A stretch of DNA of 64,000 nucleotides from positions 1 through 64,000 of the forward strand of contig NZ_JAIXSL010000019.1 of NCBI RefSeq assembly GCF_027484705.1, written 5' to 3'. The stretch's first letter is position 1, and every line of letters begins with the position of its first letter. Shown one piece after another: positions 54,276-63,615 of the stretch. The translations under genes were made by a program, and so were the position numbers. The notes beneath the pieces were generated by a model, which was given only the letters and a program-made list of their open reading frames with translations, did no database searches and was not told the origin of the DNA. Source of the stretch: Flavobacterium sp. GTDB lineage: Bacteria > Bacteroidota > Bacteroidia > Flavobacteriales > Flavobacteriaceae.

Positions 54276-55871
54276 TTATCCTCGAACTTTTTTACGTTTT
54301 GGCTTTGGCGACATTTTTTCTGCCATTTTGAACGCATTGTAAGCATTGACCATTTTTCCAGAAGTTGACAAATCTGCGAAAGCTCTCACATCTTTTGGAT
54401 CTCCACCAACTACGACTTTACCTTCGACTGGCGTTCCAGAATTCAGAAGAATGTATTTCACTTGTTTGGCGGTTAAATTCGGAAAGTAAGAACGGATTAG
54501 CGCGGCAACTCCGGCTACATTCGGTGACGCCATTGAAGTTCCTTGTTCGTATTTGTAGGTGTTGTTTGGCGTAGTAGCGAAGATTTCCATGCCCGGAGCA
54601 TAAACGTCAACGTTAAGTTTTCCGTAGTTTGAAAACGGCGCAACTACTTTTTCACCGTATTCATAACCCAACGCACCGACAGTGATGACATTGCCTGCAA
54701 ATTCAGTTTTCTTATCGTCGGAATCATTCGGGAAATTACTTTCCACATCAATGTCTTTGGCGTCGTTACCTGCTGCATGGACAATCAAAACGTCTTTCTT
54801 TTCGGCATATTTAATCGCGTCATAAACCCATTGTTTGTGTGGAGAAAAGCTTTTCCCAAAACTTCCGTTGATGACTTTAGCGCCATTATCCACGGCGTAA
54901 CGTATACTTAGAGCGATGTCTTTATCGTATTCGTCACCATTAGGAACGGCGCGAACGGCCATGATTTCAACATTGTCTGCGATTCCGTCTCCTCCTAAAT
55001 TGTTGTGTCTGCTTTGGGCGATAATCCCAGCAACGTGCGTTCCGTGTAAGGCGTCTTTTTTGTCTGGACCGTAAACCGTATTGTTTCCGTAATGGATATT
55101 GGTCATGTCATCAGCATTGTCACCGAGTACTTTTCTGCCGTCGAATTCTTTGTTGAGGTTGTAGTTGAGCATGTCATAAACCTGATTTTTGTACTCGTTC
55201 AGATTTTCATTAAATTCGGGACCAGCTTGGCCAATGATGCTCATCATCACTTGTTTGCTTCTGTTTAATGAAGCGTCCGTAGTTTCGATGGCTTTCACTT
55301 CTTCGAGCGTGTAATTATCTTTTTTGAGATAATCTTTAATCGCTTGGTTGGCTTTAAAAATAAAGTCTACTTGTTGCTTGCCCTGAAGGTTTTCCTGATA
55401 CATTTTTTCGTATTCCTCTTTGGCGGCTTTGTATTCTGCGGAACCATCATCGGCTTTTTTCAGAATACGCGTCATTTCTAGGTTTTCATCCCCTGAATCG
55501 CCTAAGAAATTCCATCCGTGGATGTCATCGATATAACCGTTTTTATCATCATCGATTCCGTTTCCTGCGATTTCTTTTTTATTGGTCCAGATGACGTTTT
55601 TCAAATCCTCGTGATCGATGTCTACACCTGAATCCACAACGCCCACAATCACTTTTTTACTTTTTTTGCCTTTGGTGAGTTCGGCATAAACACGGTCAAC
55701 GCTCATTCCGGGAATGCTGTCTTTGCTGAGGTCAAGATGACTCCATCTTTTCAATTGGTCGTCAGAAAGTTTCCCTTTTTTGGCACTGTAGCTCGTGCCT
55801 TGCGCTTGGATAGAGAATGAAACTGTTAAGCTTAACAGCATGGAATAACAAGCAGTTTTAATTACATTCAT
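54276..55871 (-). CDS. S8 family subtilisin-like serine protease
   Basis: The 531-residue secreted protease has a signal peptide (MNVIKTACYSMLLSLTVSFS..AQ). The catalytic triad is Asp in VGVVDSGVDIDHEDL, His in HGTHVAGIIAQ and Ser in GTSMASPNVAG. About 145 residues, mostly helical and charged, are inserted between the Asp and His blocks. The C-terminus is basic (PKPKRKKVRG) with no T9SS sorting domain. ATG 55871 was preferred to 55895 because a TATTTTTG element overlaps the latter. Confidence 0.92.
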   Translation of the reverse strand: MNVIKTACYSMLLSLTVSFSIQAQGTSYSAKKGKLSDDQLKRWSHLDLSKDSIPGMSVDRVYAELTKGKKSKKVIVGVVDSGVDIDHEDLKNVIWTNKKEIAGNGIDDDKNGYIDDIHGWNFLGDSGDENLEMTRILKKADDGSAEYKAAKEEYEKMYQENLQGKQQVDFIFKANQAIKDYLKKDNYTLEEVKAIETTDASLNRSKQVMMSIIGQAGPEFNENLNEYKNQVYDMLNYNLNKEFDGRKVLGDNADDMTNIHYGNNTVYGPDKKDALHGTHVAGIIAQSRHNNLGGDGIADNVEIMAVRAVPNGDEYDKDIALSIRYAVDNGAKVINGSFGKSFSPHKQWVYDAIKYAEKKDVLIVHAAGNDAKDIDVESNFPNDSDDKKTEFAGNVITVGALGYEYGEKVVAPFSNYGKLNVDVYAPGMEIFATTPNNTYKYEQGTSMASPNVAGVAALIRSYFPNLTAKQVKYILLNSGTPVEGKVVVGGDPKDVRAFADLSTSGKMVNAYNAFKMAEKMSPKPKRKKVRG

Positions 55872-55892
55872 TTTAATAGTTTTTAAGTGAGC

Positions 55893-55900
55893 CAAAAATA
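55893..55900 (-). promoter_or_regulatory. -7 promoter element for the S8 peptidase
   Basis: TATTTTTG on the minus strand matches TAnnTTTG exactly, 21 nt before the ATG at 55871. It overlaps the alternative ATG at 55895. Confidence 0.5.
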
Positions 55901-56015
55901 ATCAGGTTTTGTTTTAAAATGGGGTTTACTTAACATTAATTTAGTACGCAAGGTTGTTCAGCCTGAATCTGCTTCAGGTTTTATTGTAAAATGCTAATAA
56001 ATCTTTCGTGAAGTG

Positions 56016-56090
56016 CTAAATAAAAAGCGACAGTACGAATTTAAAAGCGACGATAAAAAGCAGGGCCACTACGTATACTAATTTCAACAT
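56016..56090 (-). CDS. Possible 24-residue single-TM small protein
   Basis: A tiny frame 10 nt downstream of the MarR stop encodes MLKLVYVVALLFIVAFKFVLSLFI-type sequence (24 residues), almost entirely a hydrophobic helix with two Lys. An AAAG run precedes the ATG. It may be a real membrane micropeptide co-transcribed with marR, or chance AT-rich sequence. No family is known to me. Confidence 0.3.
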   Translation of the reverse strand: MLKLVYVVALLFIVAFKFVLSLFI

Positions 56091-56100
56091 AATCTTTCGT

Positions 56101-56532
56101 TTAAGATTGACAGTTTTTAATGATTTTTTTCAAGGTTGCATTGAGGTTTTCCAACTCTTCTAAGGTGATTCCGGCTTGGGCTATTTTTCGGTTTTCAAGT
56201 ACTAGACCCTGAACTTTATTGATGATATCTACTCCTTCAGGCGTTACTTTCAATATCGAAGTTCTGCGGTCTTTTGGGTTGACTTTTCGGTCGAGATATT
56301 TTGATTTTACCAGAAGTTCGATGATTCTTGTGATTGATGCATTGTCCTTGAAGGCTTTCTCTGCGATTTGCTGTTGTGACAAGTCCGGATTTTCCATCAA
56401 TACTTTAATCACAAGCCATTGATCGACCGTAATTTTGAAACCATGCTCGCGCAATTTTTTTTGGGAATAGACGCGATAGGTGCGGATGGCTTTGTCTAGC
56501 AAATAAAAATTGATGGTTTCGAGTCTTTCCAT
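56101..56532 (-). CDS. MarR family transcriptional regulator
   Basis: The 143-residue winged-helix repressor has DQWLVIKVLMENPDLSQQQIAEKAFKDNASITRIIELLVKSKYLDRK as recognition region (positions about 37-82), followed by the wing (NPKDRRTSILKVTPEG). Such proteins usually control efflux or stress genes and respond to small phenolic ligands. No divergent target gene is adjacent; the 240 bp upstream (56533-56773) contain no gene. Confidence 0.9.
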   Translation of the reverse strand: MERLETINFYLLDKAIRTYRVYSQKKLREHGFKITVDQWLVIKVLMENPDLSQQQIAEKAFKDNASITRIIELLVKSKYLDRKVNPKDRRTSILKVTPEGVDIINKVQGLVLENRKIAQAGITLEELENLNATLKKIIKNCQS

Positions 56533-56773
56533 GGCGTAAAAATAGAAATGTTTTTTAGAAATTGATATGTCAAATAAATTTTTAACATAAAAAAATTTCC
56601 CTTTAATTGGTTGATGGTCAAAAAGGTAATTAGGAATTTCCTTTTTTTGTCCAGATTTCTTTTTGGGAGCAATGAAACTCTAATTGAAATGTCAGGGCGA
56701 TCAAGATCAAATTTTGAAAGATACATTTACACCACAGACCAACAGATTACAGTAAATTAAAACAAAAAAAAAT

Positions 56774-57631
56774 TTAAAAGATGTCTTTCGTGCGTATAAC
56801 TTCTTTCAGCCGGACGCCTCGTTCGGTTCGTTCGACAGTGATGATTTCGTTGTGTGCATCATGCTCTAAAAACAGATGATAATTATGGTCCGCTGCGGCA
56901 TTCATGAATTTCTCTTTTTCAGGCAAAGTCAACAGCGGTCGCGTATCATAACCCATGACATAAGGCAAAGGAATGTGCCCGGCAGTCGGCAATAAATCAG
57001 CCATGAAACAAATCGTTTTGCCTTGGTATTTAATGTGGGGGATCATCATTTTTTCCGTATGGCCATCAACAAAGAAAATCCCAAATCCTAATTCCGTTTC
57101 GGAAAGAAAATCACCATTCGCCCTTTGGATAAAATGCAACTGCCCGCTTTCCTCCATCGGTAAAATATTTTCAGAAAGGAACGAAGCTTTTTCTCTGGCG
57201 TTGGGTTTTGTAGCCCATTCCCAATGGTTTTCATTGGTCCAGAATCTGGCATTTTTAAAAGCGACTTCATAACCTGTCCGGTCTTGATTCCACTGCACGC
57301 TTCCGCCACAATGATCGAAATGCAAATGCGTCATAAAAACGTCGGTAATATCATCCCTGTGGAAACCATAATTTGCCAGAGATTTGTCAAGACTGTGCGT
57401 TCCCCAAAGCGAGTAATAGCCGAAAAATTTTTCCGATTGCTTGTTTCCCAAACCCGTATCAATCAGAATCAGCCGATTGCCATCTTCTATCAATAAACAC
57501 CTTGCCGCAATATCAATAAGATTGTTCTGATCGGCCGGATTGGTCTTGTTCCAGATGGTTTTAGGCACCACGCCGAACATGGCTCCGCCGTCTAATTTGA
57601 AATTACCGGATTCAATAGGATAAAGTTTCAT
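56774..57631 (-). CDS. MBL-fold metallo-hydrolase
   Basis: The 285-residue protein has the metallo-beta-lactamase fold signature THLHFDHCGG (HxHxDH), an earlier LIDTGLGN, a later FVDGHTEKMM and a C-terminal FLEHDAH providing the last ligand. It is similar to lactonase/quorum-quenching-like or glyoxalase II-like hydrolases. The substrate is unknown and there is no signal peptide. ATG 57631 (MKLYPIESGNFKLDGG) was chosen over 57646 because the family pattern starts there. It is monocistronic and divergent from the suf locus. Confidence 0.85.
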   Translation of the reverse strand: MKLYPIESGNFKLDGGAMFGVVPKTIWNKTNPADQNNLIDIAARCLLIEDGNRLILIDTGLGNKQSEKFFGYYSLWGTHSLDKSLANYGFHRDDITDVFMTHLHFDHCGGSVQWNQDRTGYEVAFKNARFWTNENHWEWATKPNAREKASFLSENILPMEESGQLHFIQRANGDFLSETELGFGIFFVDGHTEKMMIPHIKYQGKTICFMADLLPTAGHIPLPYVMGYDTRPLLTLPEKEKFMNAAADHNYHLFLEHDAHNEIITVERTERGVRLKEVIRTKDIF

Positions 57632-57761
57632 GTGAGTTGCTTTCAAAAATGAGTCGCCAAATTACTAAAATCCGTTTGTTTTAAAAGCCTAAATCAGAAT
57701 TTTCTATGTTAATATTATATTTAAAAATACTACGCCTATTAGCAAAAAGTATATTTTAGTT

Positions 57762-57769
57762 TATCTTTG
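57762..57769 (+). promoter_or_regulatory. -7 promoter element for the suf operon
   Basis: TATCTTTG matches TAnnTTTG exactly, 30 nt before the sufA-like ATG. It probably drives sufA-B-C-D. Confidence 0.5.
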
Positions 57770-57799
57770 CCGTTAATTTAGACAAAATCAACACAAGCT

Positions 57800-58129
57800 A
57801 TGATTCAGGTATCCGATACTGCAAGCAAAAAAATTATAGAGATGATGAAAGACGACGGTTTTGACGCTGCGAAGGACTATGTTCGCGTCGGTGTCAAAAG
57901 CGGAGGTTGTTCTGGATTGTCTTATGAATTGAAATTCGACAAAGAAATAGGCGAAACCGATAAAATCTTTGAAGTCAACCACGTCAAAATAGCCGTAGAA
58001 AAAAAATCATTCCTCTACCTAGCCGGAACCATTCTCGAATTCTCAGGCGGGCTTAACGGAAAAGGTTTTGTGTTCAATAATCCCAATGCAAGCAGGACTT
58101 GCGGTTGTGGCGAATCGTTTTCATTATAA
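57800..58129 (+). CDS. sufA: HesB/IscA-type Fe-S cluster carrier (SufA-like)
   Basis: This A-type carrier accepts Fe-S clusters from the SufBCD scaffold and delivers them to apoproteins. The 109-residue protein has the three conserved cysteines: one in [12 protein letters not shown] and the C-x-C pair in CGCGESFSL at the end. It is the first gene of the suf operon and lies 10 bp before sufB. It could equally be named erpA/iscA; the symbol follows context. Confidence 0.88.
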   Translation: MIQVSDTASKKIIEMMKDDGFDAAKDYVRVGVKSGGCSGLSYELKFDKEIGETDKIFEVNHVKIAVEKKSFLYLAGTILEFSGGLNGKGFVFNNPNASRTCGCGESFSL

Positions 58130-58139
58130 ACAAAAAATT

Positions 58140-59588
58140 ATGTCAAAATATACCGAAGACGATCTCAAAATTGAACTCGAAAATAAAGAATACGAGTACG
58201 GTTTTTATACCGATATCGAATCGGATACGTTTCCCGTAGGCTTAAACGAAGATATCGTCCGCGCCATTTCGCTTCGTAAAGAAGAGCCACAATGGATGAC
58301 TGATTGGCGTATTGAAGCGTTTCGCGCCTGGAAAGAAATGACCGAACCGGAATGGGCGAACGTACATTACGAAAAACCAGATTTTCAGGCAATTTCTTAC
58401 TATTCGGCACCAAAAAGCAAAAGCAAATATGCAAGCTTGGATGAAGTCGATCCGGAATTGCTTGAAACCTTCAAAAAGCTAGGGATTTCAATTGATGAAC
58501 AAAAAATGCTCAGCGGCGTCGCGATGGATATTGTAGTCGATTCGGTTTCAGTAGCCACGACTTTCAAGAAAACTTTAGGCGAAAAAGGAATTATTTTTTG
58601 TTCGATTTCAGAAGCCATCCGCGAATATCCTGATTTGGTTCAAAAATATCTCGGAACCGTTGTTCCTCAAAAAGACAATTTCTACGCAGCGTTAAATTCG
58701 GCTGTATTTTCTGACGGTTCGTTCTGCTACATTCCAAAAGGCGTTCGTTGCCCGATGGAGCTTTCTACATATTTCCGAATCAACCAAGCCGGAACCGGAC
58801 AATTCGAAAGAACGTTGGTCATTGCCGATGAAGGAAGCTACGTTTCGTATCTCGAAGGTTGTACCGCGCCAAGCCGTGACGAAAACCAATTGCACGCAGC
58901 AGTTGTTGAGCTTATCGCTTTGGATGACGCCGAAATCAAATATTCGACCGTGCAAAACTGGTATCCAGGAAATAAAGAAGGAAAAGGCGGCGTATTCAAC
59001 TTCGTAACTAAAAGAGGTTTGTGCGAGAAAAACGCTAAAATTTCATGGACGCAAGTCGAAACCGGTTCAGCAGTAACATGGAAATATCCATCGTGCGTGC
59101 TTAAAGGCGACAATTCCGTAGGTGAATTCTACTCGATTGCCGTAACGAATAATTTTCAGCAAGCCGATACCGGAACGAAAATGATTCATTTAGGCAAAAA
59201 CACAAAATCAACGATTATCTCTAAAGGAATTTCAGCCGGAAAATCGCAAAACAGTTACCGTGGTTTGGTTCAGATCGGCGCTCGTGCAGAAAACGCAAGA
59301 AACTTCTCGCAATGCGATTCGCTGTTGATGGGAAACAATTGCGGCGCACACACATTTCCGTACATCGAAAGTAAAAATCCAACCGCCAAAATCGAACACG
59401 AAGCCACGACTTCAAAAATCGGAGAAGATCAGGTGTTTTATTGCAATCAACGTGGAATCCCAACCGAGAAAGCGATTGCCTTAATCGTAAATGGTTTCAG
59501 CAAAGACGTACTCAATAAATTACCAATGGAATTTGCCGTAGAAGCTCAAAAATTACTTGAAATTTCACTCGAAGGCAGCGTCGGTTAA
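58140..59588 (+). CDS. sufB: Fe-S cluster assembly scaffold protein SufB
   Basis: SufB is the scaffold subunit of the SufBC2D complex where the Fe-S cluster is built. The 482-residue protein has the SufB core blocks [74 protein letters not shown] (about 302-331) and the C-terminal [18 protein letters not shown] 58140 (MSKYTEDDL) was used; a longer frame from 58068 only extends into sufA. Confidence 0.96.
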   Translation: MSKYTEDDLKIELENKEYEYGFYTDIESDTFPVGLNEDIVRAISLRKEEPQWMTDWRIEAFRAWKEMTEPEWANVHYEKPDFQAISYYSAPKSKSKYASLDEVDPELLETFKKLGISIDEQKMLSGVAMDIVVDSVSVATTFKKTLGEKGIIFCSISEAIREYPDLVQKYLGTVVPQKDNFYAALNSAVFSDGSFCYIPKGVRCPMELSTYFRINQAGTGQFERTLVIADEGSYVSYLEGCTAPSRDENQLHAAVVELIALDDAEIKYSTVQNWYPGNKEGKGGVFNFVTKRGLCEKNAKISWTQVETGSAVTWKYPSCVLKGDNSVGEFYSIAVTNNFQQADTGTKMIHLGKNTKSTIISKGISAGKSQNSYRGLVQIGARAENARNFSQCDSLLMGNNCGAHTFPYIESKNPTAKIEHEATTSKIGEDQVFYCNQRGIPTEKAIALIVNGFSKDVLNKLPMEFAVEAQKLLEISLEGSVG

Positions 59589-59613
59589 TCAATAATAAAA
59601 ATCACATTTTATA

Positions 59614-60360
59614 ATGTTACACATCAAAAATCTACACGCGAGTGTTGAAGACAAAGAAATATTAAAAGGCATCAACCTTGAAGTCAAAGCTGGAGAAGTA
59701 CACGCAATCATGGGGCCGAACGGTTCCGGAAAAAGTACACTTTCTGCCGTTATTGCCGGGAATGAAAACTACGAAGTTACACAAGGCGAAGTGTTTCTCG
59801 ATGGCGAAGATTTGGCTGATTTGGCTCCGGAAGAACGCGCACACAAAGGCGTTTTTCTTTCGTTTCAATATCCCGTGGAAATTCCGGGCGTTTCGGTCAC
59901 GAACTTCATGAGAACCGCGATCAACGAAACCAGAAAAGCCAACGGCAAAGAAGAAATGCCTGCGAACGAAATGCTCAAACTGATCCGCGAAAAATCAGAA
60001 TTGCTTGAAATCGATCGTAAATTCTTGTCGCGTTCTTTAAATGAAGGATTTTCAGGCGGCGAGAAAAAACGCAACGAGATTTTCCAAATGGCGATGCTCG
60101 AACCGAAACTCGCGATTCTCGACGAAACCGATTCAGGACTTGATATCGACGCATTAAGAATTGTCGCGAATGGTGTCAACAAACTCAAAAGCGAGAAAAA
60201 CGCGGTCATCGTGATCACGCACTATCAAAGACTTTTGGATTATATTGTTCCGGATTTCGTCCACGTTTTATACAACGGAAAAATCGTGAAATCAGGCGGG
60301 AAAGAACTCGCTTACGAACTTGAGGAAAAAGGATACGACTGGATTAAAGCCGAGAACTAA
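59614..60360 (+). CDS. sufC: Fe-S cluster assembly ATPase SufC
   Basis: SufC is the ABC-type ATPase of the SufBCD complex. The 248-residue protein has Walker [10 protein letters not shown], a Q-loop region [13 protein letters not shown], the signature FSGGEKKR, Walker [16 protein letters not shown] and the H-loop ITHYQR. The length is standard. It lies 25 bp after sufB and 1 bp before sufD. Confidence 0.97.
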   Translation: MLHIKNLHASVEDKEILKGINLEVKAGEVHAIMGPNGSGKSTLSAVIAGNENYEVTQGEVFLDGEDLADLAPEERAHKGVFLSFQYPVEIPGVSVTNFMRTAINETRKANGKEEMPANEMLKLIREKSELLEIDRKFLSRSLNEGFSGGEKKRNEIFQMAMLEPKLAILDETDSGLDIDALRIVANGVNKLKSEKNAVIVITHYQRLLDYIVPDFVHVLYNGKIVKSGGKELAYELEEKGYDWIKAEN

Positions 60361-60361
60361 A

Positions 60362-61678
60362 ATGGAACTGAAAGAAAAACTCATCGCATCCTTCATGGCT
60401 TTTGAAGAACAAGTCGATGTCAATGCTGATTTGCACGACATCCGAACTTCAGCTTTCAAGAACTTCGAAGCCAAAGGTTTTCCGACCAAAAAAGAAGAAG
60501 CCTGGAAATATACTTCGCTGAACGCATTGCTCAAAAACGACTTTTCGGTGTTTCCAAAACATGAGAATGCCGTCGAATTCGCCGATGTCAAAAAATATTT
60601 CTTGCACGAAATTGACACTTATAAAGTAGTCTTTATCGACGGCGTATTCAGTTCGTTTTTATCTTCGACGACGCACGATGGTGTCGATGTTTGCCTGATG
60701 TCTTCAGCGCTCAACAAGCCGAAATACAAAATGATCATCGACAAATATTTCAACCAGGTGGCGAGCAAAGACGAAAGCCTGACTTCGTTGAACACCGCTT
60801 TTGCGAGCGAAGGCGCTTACATCAACATCCCTAAAAGCAAAGTGACTGACAAGCCGATAGAAATCATGTATTTCTCGACCGGAAACGAAGCGGCGCTTAT
60901 GGTGCAACCACGAAACTTGATTATTGTGGGTGAAAATTCGCACGTACAAATCATCGAAAGACACCAAAGCCTCAACGAAAATGCGGTTTTGACGAATTCT
61001 GTCACCGAAATATTCGCGCAGAAAAGAGCGATTGTCGATTTGTATAAAATCCAGAACGACAACCATTCGGCCTCGCTGATCGATAACACTTATGTGTCGC
61101 AGCAACAGGAAAGCCACGTACATGTCAACACGTTCAGTTTTGGTGGCAACCTCACGAGAAACAACCTCAATTTTTACCACCACGGTGAACGCATCGAAAG
61201 CCATCTCAACGGCATCACGATCATTGGCGAAAAACAACACGTAGACCATTACACTTTGGTGCATCACGCGCAGCCCAATTGTGAAAGTTTCCAGGATTAC
61301 AAAGGCATTTTTTCCGGTAATTCGACAGGTGTTTTCAACGGAAAAATCTTCGTAGAAAAAGAAGCGCAAAAAACCAACGCGTTCCAGAAAAGTAACAATA
61401 TTTTATTGAGCGATAAGGCCACGATCAACGCCAAACCACAACTCGAGATTTTTGCAGATGACGTCAAATGTTCGCACGGATGCACGATTGGGCAACTTGA
61501 TGAAACCGCGATGTTTTACATGCAATCACGCGGCATTCCGAAAAAAGAAGCCAAAGCATTATTGATGTATGCGTTCTCGAATGCCGTCATTGAAAGCATC
61601 AAAATACCGGAACTCAAGCAAAGAATCACTAAGATTATCGCAACAAAATTGGGCGTAAAAATCGGATTTGATTTGTAG
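60362..61678 (+). CDS. sufD: Fe-S cluster assembly protein SufD
   Basis: SufD is the partner of SufB in the scaffold complex, implicated in iron acquisition. The 438-residue protein has the N-terminal KKEEAWKYTSL block, the beta-helix core with HHGERIESHLNGI and HHAQPNCESFQDYKGIF, and the conserved DVKCSHGCTIGQLDE ... MQSRGIPKKEAKALL. ATG 60362 follows the sufC stop by 1 bp; an upstream in-frame start at 60320 would lie inside sufC and is not needed. Confidence 0.95.
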   Translation: MELKEKLIASFMAFEEQVDVNADLHDIRTSAFKNFEAKGFPTKKEEAWKYTSLNALLKNDFSVFPKHENAVEFADVKKYFLHEIDTYKVVFIDGVFSSFLSSTTHDGVDVCLMSSALNKPKYKMIIDKYFNQVASKDESLTSLNTAFASEGAYINIPKSKVTDKPIEIMYFSTGNEAALMVQPRNLIIVGENSHVQIIERHQSLNENAVLTNSVTEIFAQKRAIVDLYKIQNDNHSASLIDNTYVSQQQESHVHVNTFSFGGNLTRNNLNFYHHGERIESHLNGITIIGEKQHVDHYTLVHHAQPNCESFQDYKGIFSGNSTGVFNGKIFVEKEAQKTNAFQKSNNILLSDKATINAKPQLEIFADDVKCSHGCTIGQLDETAMFYMQSRGIPKKEAKALLMYAFSNAVIESIKIPELKQRITKIIATKLGVKIGFDL

Positions 61679-61683
61679 TTTTT

Positions 61684-61758
61684 TAGGAGCTGGTTCCCGC
61701 TATCCGCTACAAGTCCTCGCTGCGCTGTGGGCTTTTCACTACTATCAGGGCTAGGTGT
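61684..61758. repeat. GC-rich intergenic block resembling a dispersed flavobacterial repeat
   Basis: The segment from 61684 to 61758 contains GGTTCCCGCTATCCGCTAC, then AAGTCCTCGCTGCGCTGTGG, GGCTTTTCACTACTATC and GGGCTAGG. It is much more GC-rich than its surroundings. A shorter echo (TATCGGGGCTAGGG) recurs at about 61844-61857, with a GAAGTCC-ACA-GGACTTC inverted repeat (61809-61825) between them. From memory, similar blocks recur between genes in Flavobacterium genomes; that was not checked. Confidence 0.55.
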
Positions 61759-61921
61759 ATGCATAATGCTAGAAGTTTTATTTTCTAATCGAAGAATAAT
61801 AAATACCTGAAGTCCACAGGACTTCCTCCTCTTAATATCAAATTATCGGGGCTAGGGTTTTGTCTTGCATTGAACCTCAATTTATTAACAAGTCTTTGTC
61901 ACAATTCTTACTGTTTTAAAC

Positions 61922-61929
61922 TACTTTTG
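61922..61929 (+). promoter_or_regulatory. -7 promoter element for sufS
   Basis: TACTTTTG matches TAnnTTTG exactly, 25 nt before the sufS ATG. It suggests that sufS-lipoprotein-sufE has its own promoter, separate from sufABCD. Confidence 0.5.
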
Positions 61930-61954
61930 TACGTAGAATTTTCTTAAAAAAGCT

Positions 61955-63169
61955 ATGCTAGACATTCATAAAATAAGAGCCGAATTTCCGATACTTTCCC
62001 AAAAAATCAATGGCAAACCGCTCGTTTATTTTGACAACGGCGCCACTTCGCAAAAACCACAAATCGTTATTGACGCGATTTCAAAATATTACACTGAAAT
62101 CAACGCAAACATCCATCGTGGTGTGCATACGTTAAGCCAAATGGCCACCGATGCTTACGAGGTTTCCAGAAAAAAAATCCAGCAACATATTAATGCCAAA
62201 CACGCTCACGAAGTCATTTTCACTTCGGGAACCACGCACAGCATCAATGCCGTAGCGAATGGTTTCACTTCCAGCTTAAAGGCAGGCGATGAGGTATTGG
62301 TTTCTGCGCTCGAACACCACAGCAATATTGTGCCCTGGCAAATGCTTTGCGAAAGAACCGGAGCGACCTTAAAAGTCATTCCGATGAATCAAGACGGCGA
62401 ATTGATTCAAAGCGAATATGAAAAATTATTATCAACGAACACTAAAATCGTAGCGGTAAACCATATCTCAAATGCTTTGGGAACGATCAATCCGATTGCT
62501 GAAATGATTCAAAAAGCGCATACTGTTGGAGCAGCAATCTTAATCGATGGCGCGCAAGCAGTACCGCATTTAAAACCCGATGTTCAAAAACTCGATTGCG
62601 ATTTCTATGTATTCTCCGGACATAAAATCTGCGGCCCAACCGGCACGGGAATTCTTTATGGAAAAGAAGCGTGGCTCAACAAATTGCCACCTTACCAAGG
62701 CGGCGGCGAAATGATTGCCACTGTCACTTTCGAAAAAACAACTTACGCCGATTTGCCGCATAAATTTGAAGCAGGAACGCCGAATATTGCAGGCGGAATC
62801 GTACTCGGAACCGCAATAGATTACCTCAATAATATAGGTTTTGAAAACATAGCGGAGTATGAACATCTATTGCTCGAATACGCCACCCAAAAATTACTCG
62901 AAATCGACGGGCTCAAAATTTTTGGCACCGCAAAACAAAAAACTTCCGTAATTTCGTTTAACATTGAAGGCATTCATCCGTACGACATCGGAACCATCAT
63001 CGATAAAAAAGGAATTGCCGTAAGAACCGGCCACCATTGCGCGCAGCCGATTATGGATTTTTATAAAATACCGGGAACGATCCGCGCTTCGTTCGCCTTT
63101 TACAACACCAAAGAAGAAATTGACATCATGGTCGATGCGATTCAGAAAGCCAAAGCCATGTTGATTTAA
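61955..63169 (+). CDS. sufS: Cysteine desulfurase SufS
   Basis: This PLP enzyme releases sulfur from cysteine as a persulfide for Fe-S assembly, working with SufE. The 404-residue protein has YFDNGATSQKP near the N-terminus, ALEHHSNIVPW, the PLP lysine in FSGHKICGPTG and the active-site Cys in RTGHHCAQPIM. The length is typical of group II desulfurases. It is followed after 11 bp by a lipoprotein gene and then sufE. Confidence 0.96.
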   Translation: MLDIHKIRAEFPILSQKINGKPLVYFDNGATSQKPQIVIDAISKYYTEINANIHRGVHTLSQMATDAYEVSRKKIQQHINAKHAHEVIFTSGTTHSINAVANGFTSSLKAGDEVLVSALEHHSNIVPWQMLCERTGATLKVIPMNQDGELIQSEYEKLLSTNTKIVAVNHISNALGTINPIAEMIQKAHTVGAAILIDGAQAVPHLKPDVQKLDCDFYVFSGHKICGPTGTGILYGKEAWLNKLPPYQGGGEMIATVTFEKTTYADLPHKFEAGTPNIAGGIVLGTAIDYLNNIGFENIAEYEHLLLEYATQKLLEIDGLKIFGTAKQKTSVISFNIEGIHPYDIGTIIDKKGIAVRTGHHCAQPIMDFYKIPGTIRASFAFYNTKEEIDIMVDAIQKAKAMLI

Positions 63170-63180
63170 TACTATAGCTT

Positions 63181-63615
63181 ATGAAAATTATCTCACTACT
63201 TTTTTTGACCATTTTTTTGGGAAAAGGATGCAATGCTGAGCAAAAACAAGATATTGAAACAGCGAAGATTGAATATACCGCCAATACGCGTGGTTTTTTC
63301 CAGAAGATAGTCGTACAGAACCAGAAATTTGGTGTGTCGAAAGAGCGCAATAATGAGAATCCGACGGTAGACCAGAAAATTTCTAATGCTGACTGGAAAA
63401 AAATCATCGATGCGTTTCAGGAAGTCGATTTAGAAGGCATTCCAACCTTCAAAGGTCCGACTGAAAAAAGATTTTATGACGGTGCTGCGATTGCGAATTT
63501 GAAAATCACTTATCAGGGAAAAACCTATAGTTCACAATCATTCGATCATAACAACCCGCCGGTGGAACTGGAAAAATTGGTCAACAAGATAACGCTTTTA
63601 GCACTACCGCAATAA
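63181..63615 (+). CDS. Putative lipoprotein encoded between sufS and sufE
   Basis: The 144-residue product has a lipoprotein-like signal (MKIISLLFLTIFLGKGC, Cys 17). The domain after it is small and unrecognised: KIEYTANTRGFFQKIVVQ, a tryptophan helix DWKKIIDAFQEVDLEGI and ANLKITYQGKTYSSQSFDH. This could be a compact secreted fold. Its TAA overlaps the sufE ATG (TAATG), so the two are translationally coupled despite the predicted envelope location. Function unknown. Confidence 0.65.
   Translation: MKIISLLFLTIFLGKGCNAEQKQDIETAKIEYTANTRGFFQKIVVQNQKFGVSKERNNENPTVDQKISNADWKKIIDAFQEVDLEGIPTFKGPTEKRFYDGAAIANLKITYQGKTYSSQSFDHNNPPVELEKLVNKITLLALPQ

Noticed and set aside
60704..61369. 221-residue minus-strand frame opposite sufD
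   Set aside because: It is a shadow of sufD with no recognisable domain and Phe/Val/Arg/Asp-biased composition.
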